From assembly GCA_905214545.1 (NCBI GenBank), contig CAJMMO010000006.1:1-50163 (forward strand): DNA of 50,163 nucleotides, read 5' to 3'. Within the stretch, counting starts at the first letter, position 1; each line of letters starts with the position of its first letter. The notes under the pieces were generated by a model. It saw only the letters and a list, made by a program, of their open reading frames with translations. It searched no databases and had not been told where the DNA came from. The translations under genes and the position numbers were made by a program. Of the stretch, positions 1 to 8,356 are shown one piece after another. Source of the DNA: an uncultured bacterium (GTDB lineage Bacteria > Bacillota > Bacilli > Lactobacillales > Lactobacillaceae).

Positions 1-53
1 CCCAAACATCCAGGAACCAGAATCCTGTGCCTTACCAATTTGGCTACATCCCA
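1..53 (-). tRNA. tRNA-Gln (CUG anticodon), 3' end outside the window
   Basis: Read on the minus strand, an acceptor 5' strand TGGGATG at 53-47 is followed by a D-arm GCC...GGC and an anticodon stem CAGGA/TCCTG enclosing the seven-base loop TTCTGGT. Positions 34-36 of that loop read CTG, the anticodon for glutamine. A variable region and the first strand of the T-arm (TTGGG) reach the window edge. The T-loop and acceptor 3' strand are not visible, so the identity rests on the anticodon and the U-G start of the acceptor stem, which is typical of tRNA-Gln. Confidence 0.85.
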
Positions 54-59
54 ATGTTG

Positions 60-76
60 AACTAGCTAGGCTAGTT
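60..76 (-). other. perfect 7-bp hairpin between the C-S lyase gene and tRNA-Gln
   Basis: AACTAGC at 60-66 and GCTAGTT at 70-76 are perfect inverted repeats with a 3-base loop. The hairpin covers the TAG stop of the upstream gene and ends 6 bases before the tRNA 5' end. There is no T-run on the minus strand, so it is not a typical intrinsic terminator. The tRNA may be co-transcribed with the lyase gene and cut out. Confidence 0.5.
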
Positions 77-1246
77 CGTCTTTGACTCTTCAAATATTTT
101 AACGCCTTTGGCCAGGCGGTGCAAGCCGTCCTGGACCATGGCCAGCGGCGCGGCCAAGTTGATGCGGATAAAGCGCTCGCCGTTGCCGCGGTAGACGCTG
201 CCGGCCGTCACCTGCAGGCCGGTTTTTTCATAGATAAAATGGGCGAGCTCGGCAGAATCGGCGCAGACCTGGCTGACGTCAACCCAGAGCAGGTAGGTGG
301 CAGGACCGGACACGCTGACGAGCTGCGGCAGTTCTTTCTTTAAAAAGTCTGCGGCCCAGGCAAAGTTGGTGCGCAGCTGCGCCAGCAGCGCGTGCAGCCA
401 AGGCCCGCCCTGCTCGTAGGCGGCAATTGAGGCCGGCACGGCCAGCAAGTTGGGCTCGGCCAGCTCGTCGTTGTTGATGCCGCGGCTGACGACTTCATAC
501 AAGTCGCGGTTGAGAATGATCGCCGTGGCCGCGTGCAGAGCTGCTACGTTGAAGGTCTTGCTCGGCGAAGTCAAAACGATGACAGAGTCGCGGGCCGGGC
601 CTTCGACCTTAACCGCGGTGTTGTAATGCCCTGCTCTGACTAAGTCGCCGTGGATTTCGTCGGCCAGCAAAATGACGTGGTGCTTGTGACAGAGCTCGGC
701 GACTTTTTGTACCTCGGCCGCAGTCCACAGCTGCCCCGTCGGGTTGTGCGGGTTGCAGAAGATCATGAGCCGCGTCATCGGGTCGGCCAGCTTTTGCTCC
801 AGGTCTGCCCAGTCTAAGGAATAATGGCAGTCTTCATAGCGCAGCGGGTTGCTGAGCGTGCGGCGGCCGTTATTTTCAATGGAATGGTAAAAAATGTCGT
901 AGACGGGCTCTTGTACCAAGACCTTGTCGCCCTGGTTGGTCAAGCGGCACACGATCGAAGAAATTGCCGGCACCACGCCGGTGACAAACAGCAGCCAGTC
1001 TTTTTGCAGCTGGGCGGCGTGTTCTTTGGCAAACCAGTCAATGACGGCCTGGTAGTAGTCGTCTTGGAACCACTCGTAGCCAAAGGCGCCAAAGGCCACC
1101 TTGTCCTGCATGGCGGCAATGATTTCCGGGGCGGTTTTAAACTCCATGTCGGCAATCGTCATCGGCAGGTCGTGAGCTTTTAACCCCCACCACTTGACCG
1201 AGTCGGTGCCTAAACGCTGCGGTGCGTGTTCAAAATCGTAATCCAT
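71..1246 (-). CDS. patB: PLP-dependent C-S lyase / aminotransferase, PatB-MalY type
   Basis: This 391-aa protein has the fold-type I aminotransferase layout of the PatB/MalY cystathionine beta-lyase group, which cleaves cystathionine or cysteine to pyruvate, ammonia and a thiol in the cytoplasm. Visible landmarks are CNPHNPTG at about 164-171, ADEIHGDL at about 195-202, the PLP lysine in SPSKTFN at K230, and RFIRINLA near the C terminus. Length fits the family. The ATG at 1244-1246 has a strong AAAGGAG site that lies in the last codons of the DUF3737 gene, whose stop is only 5 bases upstream, so the two genes are one transcription unit. An ordinary transaminase role cannot be excluded; the MalY-like motifs make C-S lyase more likely. 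Confidence 0.85.
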   Translation of the reverse strand: MDYDFEHAPQRLGTDSVKWWGLKAHDLPMTIADMEFKTAPEIIAAMQDKVAFGAFGYEWFQDDYYQAVIDWFAKEHAAQLQKDWLLFVTGVVPAISSIVCRLTNQGDKVLVQEPVYDIFYHSIENNGRRTLSNPLRYEDCHYSLDWADLEQKLADPMTRLMIFCNPHNPTGQLWTAAEVQKVAELCHKHHVILLADEIHGDLVRAGHYNTAVKVEGPARDSVIVLTSPSKTFNVAALHAATAIILNRDLYEVVSRGINNDELAEPNLLAVPASIAAYEQGGPWLHALLAQLRTNFAWAADFLKKELPQLVSVSGPATYLLWVDVSQVCADSAELAHFIYEKTGLQVTAGSVYRGNGERFIRINLAAPLAMVQDGLHRLAKGVKIFEESKTN

Positions 1247-1251
1247 TGCTC

Positions 1252-2148
1252 TTACTCCTTTGCGTGCTGGTTTTGATCTGATTTAGTCCTTCTGCTTACT
1301 ATTTTAGGACAAACAATCTCAACTTGCTCAGGATCTGTTTTTTCCGGGTCTAAAATCAGCTCGCCGATTTCGTCGGCGCAGATCTTGCCTGACAGCGGGT
1401 TTTTGACGCTGTCCACGCGGCCGTTGATCTGAGCGCTCACGTTGCTGCAGTATTCAAAGGCCAGGTCGGTTTCGTTGAGCCGGCAGTTTTCCAAGGTCAA
1501 ATCGTCGATGTAGTTCAGGCCCTGGTCGCTGACAATAGTGCAGTTGACTAAGCGCAGGCGCTTAGTGTTCCAGGCCAGGTATTCGCCGTCTAAAAAGCAG
1601 TCGTACAAGGTGACGTCTTCGCAGTTCCAAAAACAGTCCTTGCTGACAAAATGACAGTTGTGCGCTTCGATGTGACTGCCGCCGTCAAAAGCGTAGTTGC
1701 CGACGATGCGGACGTGGTCGAGCACGACGTTTTGGCTGTCTTTGCCAAAGTAGTCGCCGGTCACCGTGCAGTTTTTCATGGTGACGTCGCGGCAGGTCCA
1801 CAGGGTTTCTTTAGCGTCAGCAAACTGCACGTGGCTCAAGGTCACGCCTTGGCAGCGCCGGAAGAGCTTGGGCGCTTGCAGGGTGCAGTTGGTCAGCGCA
1901 ATGTTTTTCGTGTACCAGATCCCGCTGCGGGACATGGTTTCAAAGATGCTGTTTTGAACATCGATGTTGCGGGCGTACCACAGCGGGTACTTCCACTGGA
2001 AAATTACTTGGTCTAGCTTGAGGTCGGAACTTTCTTTTAAAGGCGACTCCCCTTCACCAAAGGTAGTGTTGATTAATTCGGCGTCTTGCAGGCCGAACAG
2101 CGGGCGTTCGCCATTAAAAAAAGCATTTCTAATTGTCTTTGCGGACAT
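1252..2148 (-). CDS. DUF3737 family predicted right-handed beta-helix protein
   Basis: This 298-aa protein is built from short repeated turns with alternating polar and Cys/Asn/Phe positions (NCTLQ, NCTVTG, NCHFVS, NCTIVS, NCRLNE), the look of a pectate-lyase or pentapeptide-type beta-helix. I recognise it as the DUF3737 family common in lactobacilli; the biochemical function is unknown. There is no signal peptide or membrane segment, so it should be cytoplasmic. The ATG at 2146-2148 has an AAGGAGG site about 7 bases upstream. It is followed after 5 bases by the C-S lyase gene, so the pair is probably co-expressed from the promoter at 2175-2203. Confidence 0.8.
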   Translation of the reverse strand: MSAKTIRNAFFNGERPLFGLQDAELINTTFGEGESPLKESSDLKLDQVIFQWKYPLWYARNIDVQNSIFETMSRSGIWYTKNIALTNCTLQAPKLFRRCQGVTLSHVQFADAKETLWTCRDVTMKNCTVTGDYFGKDSQNVVLDHVRIVGNYAFDGGSHIEAHNCHFVSKDCFWNCEDVTLYDCFLDGEYLAWNTKRLRLVNCTIVSDQGLNYIDDLTLENCRLNETDLAFEYCSNVSAQINGRVDSVKNPLSGKICADEIGELILDPEKTDPEQVEIVCPKIVSRRTKSDQNQHAKE

Positions 2149-2174
2149 GTCATCAGCCTCCTTATCTGAAACTA

Positions 2175-2203
2175 ATTATAAGTCCTGCCCAAAGATATTA
2201 AAA
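2175..2203 (-). promoter_or_regulatory. candidate promoter for DUF3737-patB
   Basis: On the minus strand a perfect -10 TATAAT (2180-2175) is preceded after 17 bases by TTTTAA (2203-2198), a weak -35. It sits about 27 bases upstream of the DUF3737 start, just before its ribosome binding site. Sequence-only prediction. Confidence 0.5.
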
Positions 2204-2237
2204 ATGCTTATAAACAATAGTTAATTATAATCTGCAG

Positions 2238-3611
2238 TTATTTCTTTTCTGTTTTAAACATCAGCGTGTAGCTGCAAATGGCCAGCAGGCCGATTGCCGT
2301 CAAGAAGACAAAGGCCAGCCGGGTCCCAGCGGCCGTCGCCTGCCGGTAGGAGCCGCCGCCGTTTTGCACTGCCGAGACGATCGCCGCGGTGATCGTGGTG
2401 CCCAGGCTGGCCGCAAACTGCTGGCCGGTCTGGAAGACCGCGGTGGCGTCGCTGTGCAGGGCCGGCTTTTGGGTCTTCAGCCCTTCGGCCAGGGTGTTGT
2501 TGAAGGCCATCTGCCGCCCCACCATCATGAAGGCGAAAAAGACGATGATCATGGCCGTCGTCATATGCAGGCTGAAAAGTGCCAGCAGCAGGCAGCCCAA
2601 GGTCATCGTGATGGTCCCGGTGTAGAGCGGCTGGGCTGCGCCTTTTCTGTCATACCAGTTGCCAAAAGCCGGGTTCAAGACTGCGGCCAGGATGCTGCCG
2701 GGCAGCAGGATCAAGCCGCCGACAAGCGAGGTCGAATGATTTACGATCTGCACGTAGTTCGGCAGGATGAAGCTGGTGCCTAAGTTGACAAACTGCAGTG
2801 CCAAATATGCCAAAAAGGCGAAGACAAACGGTTTGACTTGGAAAATAGCAATGTCAAACAGGATCTTTTTTGACCGCTTGGAAAGCTTGCTGAACCAGGC
2901 CATGAGGGCTGCAGTCACGATGAGTCCGAGCCAAAACAGCCAGTCGAGCTTGCTGATGCGGTTGATGGTGAGTGAAAAAATGACCATCGCGGCCGCGATC
3001 ACCAGGTAGCGGCCCCAGTCAAACTGCGGGTGCGTCACCTCATGGTATTTTTCAACGCTGAACAGGCCCAAGATTAAGACGATAAGCGCCAAGGCGACGA
3101 CGATGTAAAAGATCAGCCGCCAGTTCCAAAAGTAGATGATGGCGCCGCCGAAAGTCGGGCCTAAAGTCGGTGCCAAGACGACGACCAGGCCGGTCAGGCC
3201 CATGTAAAAGCCCCAGCGCTGCTGCGGGATCAGCTCGGCGACCAGGTTGAACATGAGCGGGGTGGCGAGGCCGGCGCCAAATGACGAAAGCAGCCGGCCC
3301 AAGAGCAGGATCCAGAAGCTCTGCGCCTGCGCGCAAATGAGCGAGCCGCAGCTAAAAGCGGCTACCGCAAAGATAAACAGCTGGCGGGCCGAAAAGCGGG
3401 CATTCAAATACGAAGACGGGATCATGATGACAGCAATCATGAGCAGGTAGCCCGTGGTCGTCCACTGAATGGTGCCTAAACCCACATGAAATTGCTTCAT
3501 CAAAGTGGGAAAGGTCACGTTTAGCGACGTCTCGGTCAAAATTCCCACAAAGGACATCAATGCACAGGACAAGATGGCCAGAACATGCTTGCCAGTTACT
3601 TCTTTTTTCAA
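2238..3611 (-). CDS. MFS multidrug exporter, DHA2 (EmrB/QacA) type
   Basis: This 457-aa, strongly hydrophobic protein has a run of 12 or more membrane segments. It carries MFS hallmarks: an SYLNARFSARQLF loop after the second helix, GRLLSSFGAGLATPL in the fourth helix and LVVVLAPTLGPTFGG in the fifth, matching the DHA2 antiporter motif C. The family exports drugs, dyes or metabolites by proton antiport; the substrate is not readable from sequence. The start is a TTG at 3609-3611 with an AGGAGG site 7 bases upstream, rather than an internal ATG. It is divergent from the oxidoreductase-like gene and not tightly linked to its downstream neighbour (89-base gap with its own promoter). Confidence 0.85.
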   Translation of the reverse strand: MKKEVTGKHVLAILSCALMSFVGILTETSLNVTFPTLMKQFHVGLGTIQWTTTGYLLMIAVIMIPSSYLNARFSARQLFIFAVAAFSCGSLICAQAQSFWILLLGRLLSSFGAGLATPLMFNLVAELIPQQRWGFYMGLTGLVVVLAPTLGPTFGGAIIYFWNWRLIFYIVVALALIVLILGLFSVEKYHEVTHPQFDWGRYLVIAAAMVIFSLTINRISKLDWLFWLGLIVTAALMAWFSKLSKRSKKILFDIAIFQVKPFVFAFLAYLALQFVNLGTSFILPNYVQIVNHSTSLVGGLILLPGSILAAVLNPAFGNWYDRKGAAQPLYTGTITMTLGCLLLALFSLHMTTAMIIVFFAFMMVGRQMAFNNTLAEGLKTQKPALHSDATAVFQTGQQFAASLGTTITAAIVSAVQNGGGSYRQATAAGTRLAFVFLTAIGLLAICSYTLMFKTEKK

Positions 3612-3659
3612 GATTTACCTCCTATTGTCCGTATCTCGTCATTTTAAAACAATAAAAAA

Positions 3660-3688
3660 ATTTTTTCTAACATATTTTGTTCTATAAT
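3660..3688 (+). promoter_or_regulatory. promoter of the Gfo/Idh-like gene
   Basis: A perfect TATAAT at 3683-3688 lies in an AT-rich divergent intergenic region. The -35 at about 3660-3665 is only a T-run (poor). A start at about 3695 places every upstream in-frame start codon outside the mRNA and supports the TTG at 3722 as start. Confidence 0.5.
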
Positions 3689-3721
3689 GTTATTGCTATA
3701 AATGAAAAAGGACTGAGGAAT

Positions 3722-4555
3722 TTGGCAACAGATTATAGCTGGGGGGTCATCGGGACCAGTCCCAGCGCAACTCAATTCATTACGTCGCTGCAGCGCGGCG
3801 GCCGCCACATCGCTGGTGTGGCAGGCAAAAGCTTTGCGCAGGCAATCGCCTTTGCTACTCAAAACTCGATTATGCAGGCCATGCTCACGCCCCAGCAGCT
3901 GATCACTAACCAGCAGATCGATGCTGTTTACTTTGACGAAGATTTTTCGGAAGAATGCTGGCTGATTCAGATGGCCATGCAGGCCGGCAAGCATATTCTT
4001 TTCAACCAGATGGCAGCAGATAATGTGTCACGGCTGGCCTATCTGAAACAGCAGGCGCAAAATGCAGGCATCCAAGTTGCCGTGCTCAATCCGCTGCTCA
4101 CGATGCCGCTGGTTGAAAAAGTCGCTGCCCTTTTGGAAAACGAAGAAGTCAAAAAGCTGACGATGTACATTGCGCCGGGGCAAGATCCGCTCAGGTACAC
4201 GGACATCTTCTGCTCTTGGCTCAGCAGCCTGCTGCCCCACGCCCGGCTGACTTTGGCTAAGGCCGGCCAGTTCTTGTTTGAAGGCGATGGCGTCGAAGCC
4301 TCGATCAAGGAAAGTACTGAGCCCGACTTGATCGAAAAGCTGTCGGTGCAAACTGACCGCAATGTCTACTTGCTGGATTCGGCCTTGGTGCCTTTGACCC
4401 TGAAAATCAACGGCGAAGAGCCGGAGGTCGTCGGCAAATCTAAACTGGCTCAGCTCTACTTTATTGAAGAATTTGAAAAGCAGGCCGGTGAAAGCTACCA
4501 GCTGCTCGAAAAACAGGAGCTGGTCATGGCTCACATTCGGCAATTAGCAGAATAA
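3722..4555 (+). CDS. Gfo/Idh/MocA-like oxidoreductase, probably without the catalytic lysine motif
   Basis: The protein starts with a Rossmann-type strand (WGVIGTSPSA), followed by a helix and a MocA-like layout. I chose the TTG at 3722-3724 (about 277 aa): an AAAGGA site lies 9 bases upstream, and the upstream frame extension to 3677 overlaps the -10 promoter box. The Gfo/Idh signature EKP, which normally follows the segment GKHIL and carries the catalytic Lys, reads NQM here (GKHILFNQMAAD), so classical dehydrogenase chemistry is doubtful. It may bind a nucleotide or act as a regulatory paralogue. It is a single-gene unit with its own promoter, ending at a bidirectional terminator shared with the convergent adhesin gene. 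Confidence 0.7.
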   Translation: MATDYSWGVIGTSPSATQFITSLQRGGRHIAGVAGKSFAQAIAFATQNSIMQAMLTPQQLITNQQIDAVYFDEDFSEECWLIQMAMQAGKHILFNQMAADNVSRLAYLKQQAQNAGIQVAVLNPLLTMPLVEKVAALLENEEVKKLTMYIAPGQDPLRYTDIFCSWLSSLLPHARLTLAKAGQFLFEGDGVEASIKESTEPDLIEKLSVQTDRNVYLLDSALVPLTLKINGEEPEVVGKSKLAQLYFIEEFEKQAGESYQLLEKQELVMAHIRQLAE

Positions 4556-4571
4556 AAAAGCATACAAAAAA

Positions 4572-4604
4572 GGCACAGAGTTTTTAAACCCTGTGTCTTT
4601 TTTT
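4572..4604. terminator. bidirectional terminator between the oxidoreductase-like gene and the adhesin
   Basis: GGCACAGAG (4572-4580) pairs with CCCTGTGTC (4589-4597), followed by a T-run at 4598-4604; an A-run precedes the stem, so it can work on both strands. Its right half lies in a 36-bp repeat found again at 8321-8356. Confidence 0.8.
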
Positions 4605-4616
4605 GTCTAAAAATTA
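4581..4616. repeat. 36-bp direct repeat, left copy, flanking the adhesin gene
   Basis: Bases 4581-4616 equal 8321-8356 except for one mismatch (G at 4605, A at 8345). The copies are 3,740 bp apart, in the same orientation, and enclose exactly the adhesin gene. Each contains half of a terminator. Confidence 0.9.
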
Positions 4617-5007
4617 TTAGTGCAAAATTTTCTTAACGATGGCTTCGCCAAGGCCTAAAACGGCTAAGCTTGCACCAAGCAAGGCCAAGGCAGCGGCTGA
4701 CTTCTCATCAGTGCCGGTTTGCGGCAGCTGTGCCCGCTTGTCGGCTGGCTTGATAGCCTGCTTGTTCTGAGTAGATTTGGCGGTACCGGCAGTTGCAGGA
4801 GCTTTAGCAAGCTCAGACTGCTTGCTTTGATCATGTTTGGCAGTACCGGCGGTTGCGGCAGTTTTGGCCTGCTCAGACTGCTGGTTACTGCCCTTGTCAG
4901 TATCGTGCTTTTCTTCTGATTGGTTGCCCTTGTGCTGGTCGTCCTTTGACTCGTCATCACTAGGCTTGTGGTGATCGTCATGATCCTTGCCTGACTCAGT
5001 AGGAACG

Positions 5008-5328
5008 ACCTGACTCTGGTAAGTTGGACTGTAGTTCACGGTGATATCTTGCAATGCAGTGTCCGGAGTTGGGTTCTCAATCCCGGCAATTGACGGTGTG
5101 CTTGCAGTATAGCCTGGTACCGTTGGCACCGCCACGTCGTCTAAGCCATTGCTGTCGAGCTGCCAACCACTGTATGTATCATCGCCAGTTACTTCATTGT
5201 GCTGACCTGTCCGCTTAAATGTCGCAGTTTGCGTGATGATCTGCGGTTCCTTGCCCGGTTCATTAATCGTGATCTTTCTGGAAATAGTCTTCGTCACTTT
5301 GGTTGGATCAGTAATGTCGTCGAGCTTT
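5008..5328 (-). repeat. 321-bp exact intragenic repeat, copy near the adhesin C terminus
   Basis: This block is identical base for base to 5518-5838 (offset 510 bp). Each copy encodes about 107 residues from KVTKTISRKITINEP through VNYSPTYQSQV, i.e. a MucBP/Mub-B2 unit. Exact DNA identity indicates recent duplication or gene conversion. Confidence 0.9.
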
Positions 5329-5517
5329 GGCGTGACCTTAATCGTAATTGGTGTATTGTTGGTCGTTAACGTTACCTGGCTTGGAATATTTTGGTCTGGA
5401 ACAATTTCATAGTGTTCTGGAGCCTTAGGATCAATCGCAACTGTTGCACCAGTTGAGCCTGTCACAGTATGAGTGCCGACTTGCTGATTATTATGAGTCT
5501 GGTCGACATAATTAATC

Positions 5518-5838
5518 ACCTGACTCTGGTAAGTTGGACTGTAGTTCACGGTGATATCTTGCAATGCAGTGTCCGGAGTTGGGTTCTCAATCCCGGCAAT
5601 TGACGGTGTGCTTGCAGTATAGCCTGGTACCGTTGGCACCGCCACGTCGTCTAAGCCATTGCTGTCGAGCTGCCAACCACTGTATGTATCATCGCCAGTT
5701 ACTTCATTGTGCTGACCTGTCCGCTTAAATGTCGCAGTTTGCGTGATGATCTGCGGTTCCTTGCCCGGTTCATTAATCGTGATCTTTCTGGAAATAGTCT
5801 TCGTCACTTTGGTTGGATCAGTAATGTCGTCGAGCTTT
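5518..5838 (-). repeat. 321-bp exact intragenic repeat, second copy
   Basis: Identical to 5008-5328. Related but diverged units continue upstream, for example 5835-6060 against 6357-6580, which share long near-identical stretches coding for IVIKLKQK and neighbouring residues. Confidence 0.9.
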
Positions 5839-7520
5839 TGTTTTAACTTGATAACTATCGGCTGGTTGCCAGCTGCCTTGAATTTGTACGAGTTAGGAAT
5901 TGTTTGGCCATCAGCTAAAACATAATGATCTGGAATAGTCAGATGAGTTGATGGGTCAATAGTTTGGTCTGTAACACCGGTTAATGTCACAGGTGAACCT
6001 ATTTGACTGTTACCTTTATCGGCATCTTGAAAAATTGCAGTTGTACTTTGCGGGTTAGCGGTGTAATTGATCACCACAGATTGAGGCCCCATACTTTCAG
6101 TTGGATTCTCAATCTTACGAACCTGTCTGATGGTAGGAGTATAGCCGGCTACAGTCGGTGCATCATAGGCTACAAAGCCATTGTTAGACATAACCCAATC
6201 AGTATAGGTTGTGGCGCCAGTTACTTCATTCTTTTTGCCAGTTCTGGTAAAAGTAGTGGTTTGGGTAATGACTGTTGGCGTTTCACGCGGCTTATTCACC
6301 GTAATTGTTCTCGTTAAACTCTTGTTTAATTGTGAAGGATCATTAATATCGTCGATCTTTTGTTTTAACTTGATAACTATCGGCTGGTTGCCAGCTGCCT
6401 TGAATTTGTATGAGTTAGGAATTGTTTGGCCCTCAGCTAAAACGTAGTGATCCGGAATAGTAAGCTGATTCGATGGGTCAATAGTCTGGTCTGTAACACC
6501 GTTTAATGTTACAGGTGAACCTATTTGACTGTAGCCCTTATCGGCATCTTGAAAAATCGCAGTCGTACTTTGATGGTTGGCGGTATAAGTGACATTAAGA
6601 GTGATAGCGTCCGGAACATAACCAGCGTCCAAATGAATCTCTCTCCATTTGGTGATATTCCACTGATCATTATCTTTAGTTAGTCTAAAATCATCGTCAA
6701 CTAATGGAAACTTGTGCGCATAATTTTCCGCAGTAGAGTCTGTTTCCGAAGCAGCATCATTAGAACTTGCAGTAGCTGCTAAGGTTTGCGTCAATGCACT
6801 TAAATTGTTGACCGAAGCGGCAGATACTGTTGAAGAACTGGCACTAGAGTTTTTCTGAGCATTAATTGTGACAGTTTGGGGTTGGTCAGTGAAAGTAATA
6901 GTCCTAGATTTTGGCTCGGTCTGGGACCAACTGTAACCATTCGGTAAAGAAAATCTTATAGCTTTAGGAGACTCCCCATCGGGTATCACACGCGCGGAAT
7001 TTGATGAAGACAGCTCTACAGTGATTGAACGTCCTTTTAGTCCATAAAGTGGAGCATCCTGAAATATTGTGTCACCACTTATAACGTCCAAATTAATGAT
7101 GGAATCAGATTTAGAATCAAGCGGTACAAAGTCATTTGGGTTTGTAATCTCCCCCGTAACATCATCGATTATGACGTCACGATATCCGTACACCAAAGTT
7201 CCCTTCATTATAAGTAACTGACCGTTTGGTCTAGGAAACTGAGTTATAAGGCTTCTGACAATGTTAAAGTTTTTATTTATATCATCTGCCGGGATCGTTT
7301 TGCCAGTTGGAGTAAGAAAGTCACTAGTCAAGGGGCTGTTGTGCGAAATCGTCGTAGTCCCGTGCTTTTGAGTAACTTCACCACGGACGTGGACGCTATA
7401 GCCGGCTTCATCAGAAATTTCTACAGGTGAGGAAGTATCGACCATCCAAGGCCCGTACGTGACGTGACCAGTAGCATTATCAACCGTTGCATCCCGGTAT
7501 AAATGCAATTCTTTCGTTTG

Positions 7521-7556
7521 ATCCTGTTGTTGATCCTGTTGTTGATCCTGTTGTTG
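7521..7556 (-). repeat. 12-bp tandem repeat, three copies, in the adhesin
   Basis: The unit GATCCTGTTGTT is repeated three times without change. It encodes QQDQ repeats on the minus strand. Unit length is a multiple of three, so copy-number change keeps the reading frame. Confidence 0.9.
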
Positions 7557-7815
7557 GCCATTAGGCAGCGTAATATGAATGGTACCAGTAACAGTCTGAT
7601 TCAAGTCACTATCAAAAGCACCCTGAATGACCGCACCAGCGGCAGTCTTGGCACCAGACTGCACAGGATTCGTGTGACTAATTTTAGTAGTTGCGTCCGC
7701 TGCATTATCAGCAGCTGCCTGCTCCTTTGCAACTACTGCAGTCTTTGCAGCAGTTGCGCTTTGCGTTGCCGCTTTTGCATCCCCTGTCAATTTTTGGGAA
7801 CTAGTCTTAACATCT

Positions 7816-7896
7816 TGCTTTGCAACAGGCTTTTCTTCAGATTGCTTTGCAGCCGGCTTTTCTTCAGATTGCTTTGCAACAGGCTTTCCTTCAGAT
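7816..7896 (-). repeat. 27-bp tandem repeat, three copies, in the adhesin
   Basis: Three nearly identical 27-bp units at 7816-7842, 7843-7869 and 7870-7896 encode a nine-residue Lys/Gln/Ser/Glu/Pro unit in the linker after the signal peptide. They are readable in the adhesin frame only after the G-tract shift is corrected. Confidence 0.85.
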
Positions 7897-8293
7897 TGCT
7901 TAGCAACCTCAGCAGCAGCCTTTTCTTTAGGTGCTGCTACCGCAGCAGCGTCGTTAGCGGACTTGTTTACCCCCCCACAACACTTTCTGTATTATCAGTA
8001 CTTTCTGTTTGTTTTACAGTGCTGATTTGCTGTTTCTCAGCTGACTTCAGCGCATCCGCATGGACAGTCTGCACGTTGCCCGCAGCAAAAAAGGTAGTCG
8101 CAATCGCCACACTGGCTAAGCCGACCGACAACTTACGCAAGCTGAAGACTAATTGATGGTCTCTATTTTTACTCATAACTTTCCCTCCGAAAGGTCTTCA
8201 AGGTCGCCCTTCTGTTATTTATTAAATAATTGAGCCTTTAACTCTATCTTAGGCGCTAACCGTAACAAAAGATAGCAAAACTTCAAAAATCAT

Positions 8294-8337
8294 GACAAAA
8301 AAATAGACACAAAGTTTTATTTTTTAAACCCTGTGTC
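8294..8337 (-). terminator. terminator of pgi
   Basis: On the minus strand GACACAGGG (8337-8329) pairs with CTTTGTGTC (8314-8306) around an AT-rich loop, followed by a T-rich tract at 8305-8294. It lies 16 bases after the pgi stop and upstream of the adhesin start. Confidence 0.8.
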
Positions 8338-8356
8338 TTTTTTTATCTAAAAATTA
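8321..8356. repeat. 36-bp direct repeat, right copy, flanking the adhesin gene
   Basis: Same as 4581-4616 with one mismatch. It contains the pgi stop codon (8354-8356) and the first arm of the pgi terminator. Recombination between the copies would delete precisely the adhesin and leave pgi and the oxidoreductase-like gene convergent on one terminator. Confidence 0.9.

Larger units (their letters stand above)
4617..8176 (-). pseudogene. LPXTG cell-wall adhesin, mucus-binding (MucBP) type, split by a one-base frameshift
   Basis: Two pieces form one gene. The 5' piece (8176-7967, 69 aa) is a YSIRK-type signal peptide (FSLRKLSVGLASVAIAT, then Ala-rich, VHADA). It ends at a TAA right after a run of seven Gs at 7976-7970. 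Adding one G keeps the frame open through a 27-bp-repeat linker into the downstream 1,057-aa frame, giving about 1,186 aa. That part has N-terminal unique domains, several MucBP/Mub-B2-like repeats and a charged linker. It ends in LPQTG plus a hydrophobic helix and KKILH, the sortase anchor. The family binds mucus or host/matrix glycans from the cell wall. The start ATG has a GGAGGG site. As read, only a short secreted peptide would be made; the alternatives are phase variation, decay or a base-call error. Confidence 0.85.

Noticed and set aside
3644..3994. Minus-strand 116-codon frame opposite the Gfo/Idh-like gene
   Set aside because: Shadow of the plus-strand gene: no ribosome site, composition of an antisense frame, and the plus frame has recognisable fold motifs.
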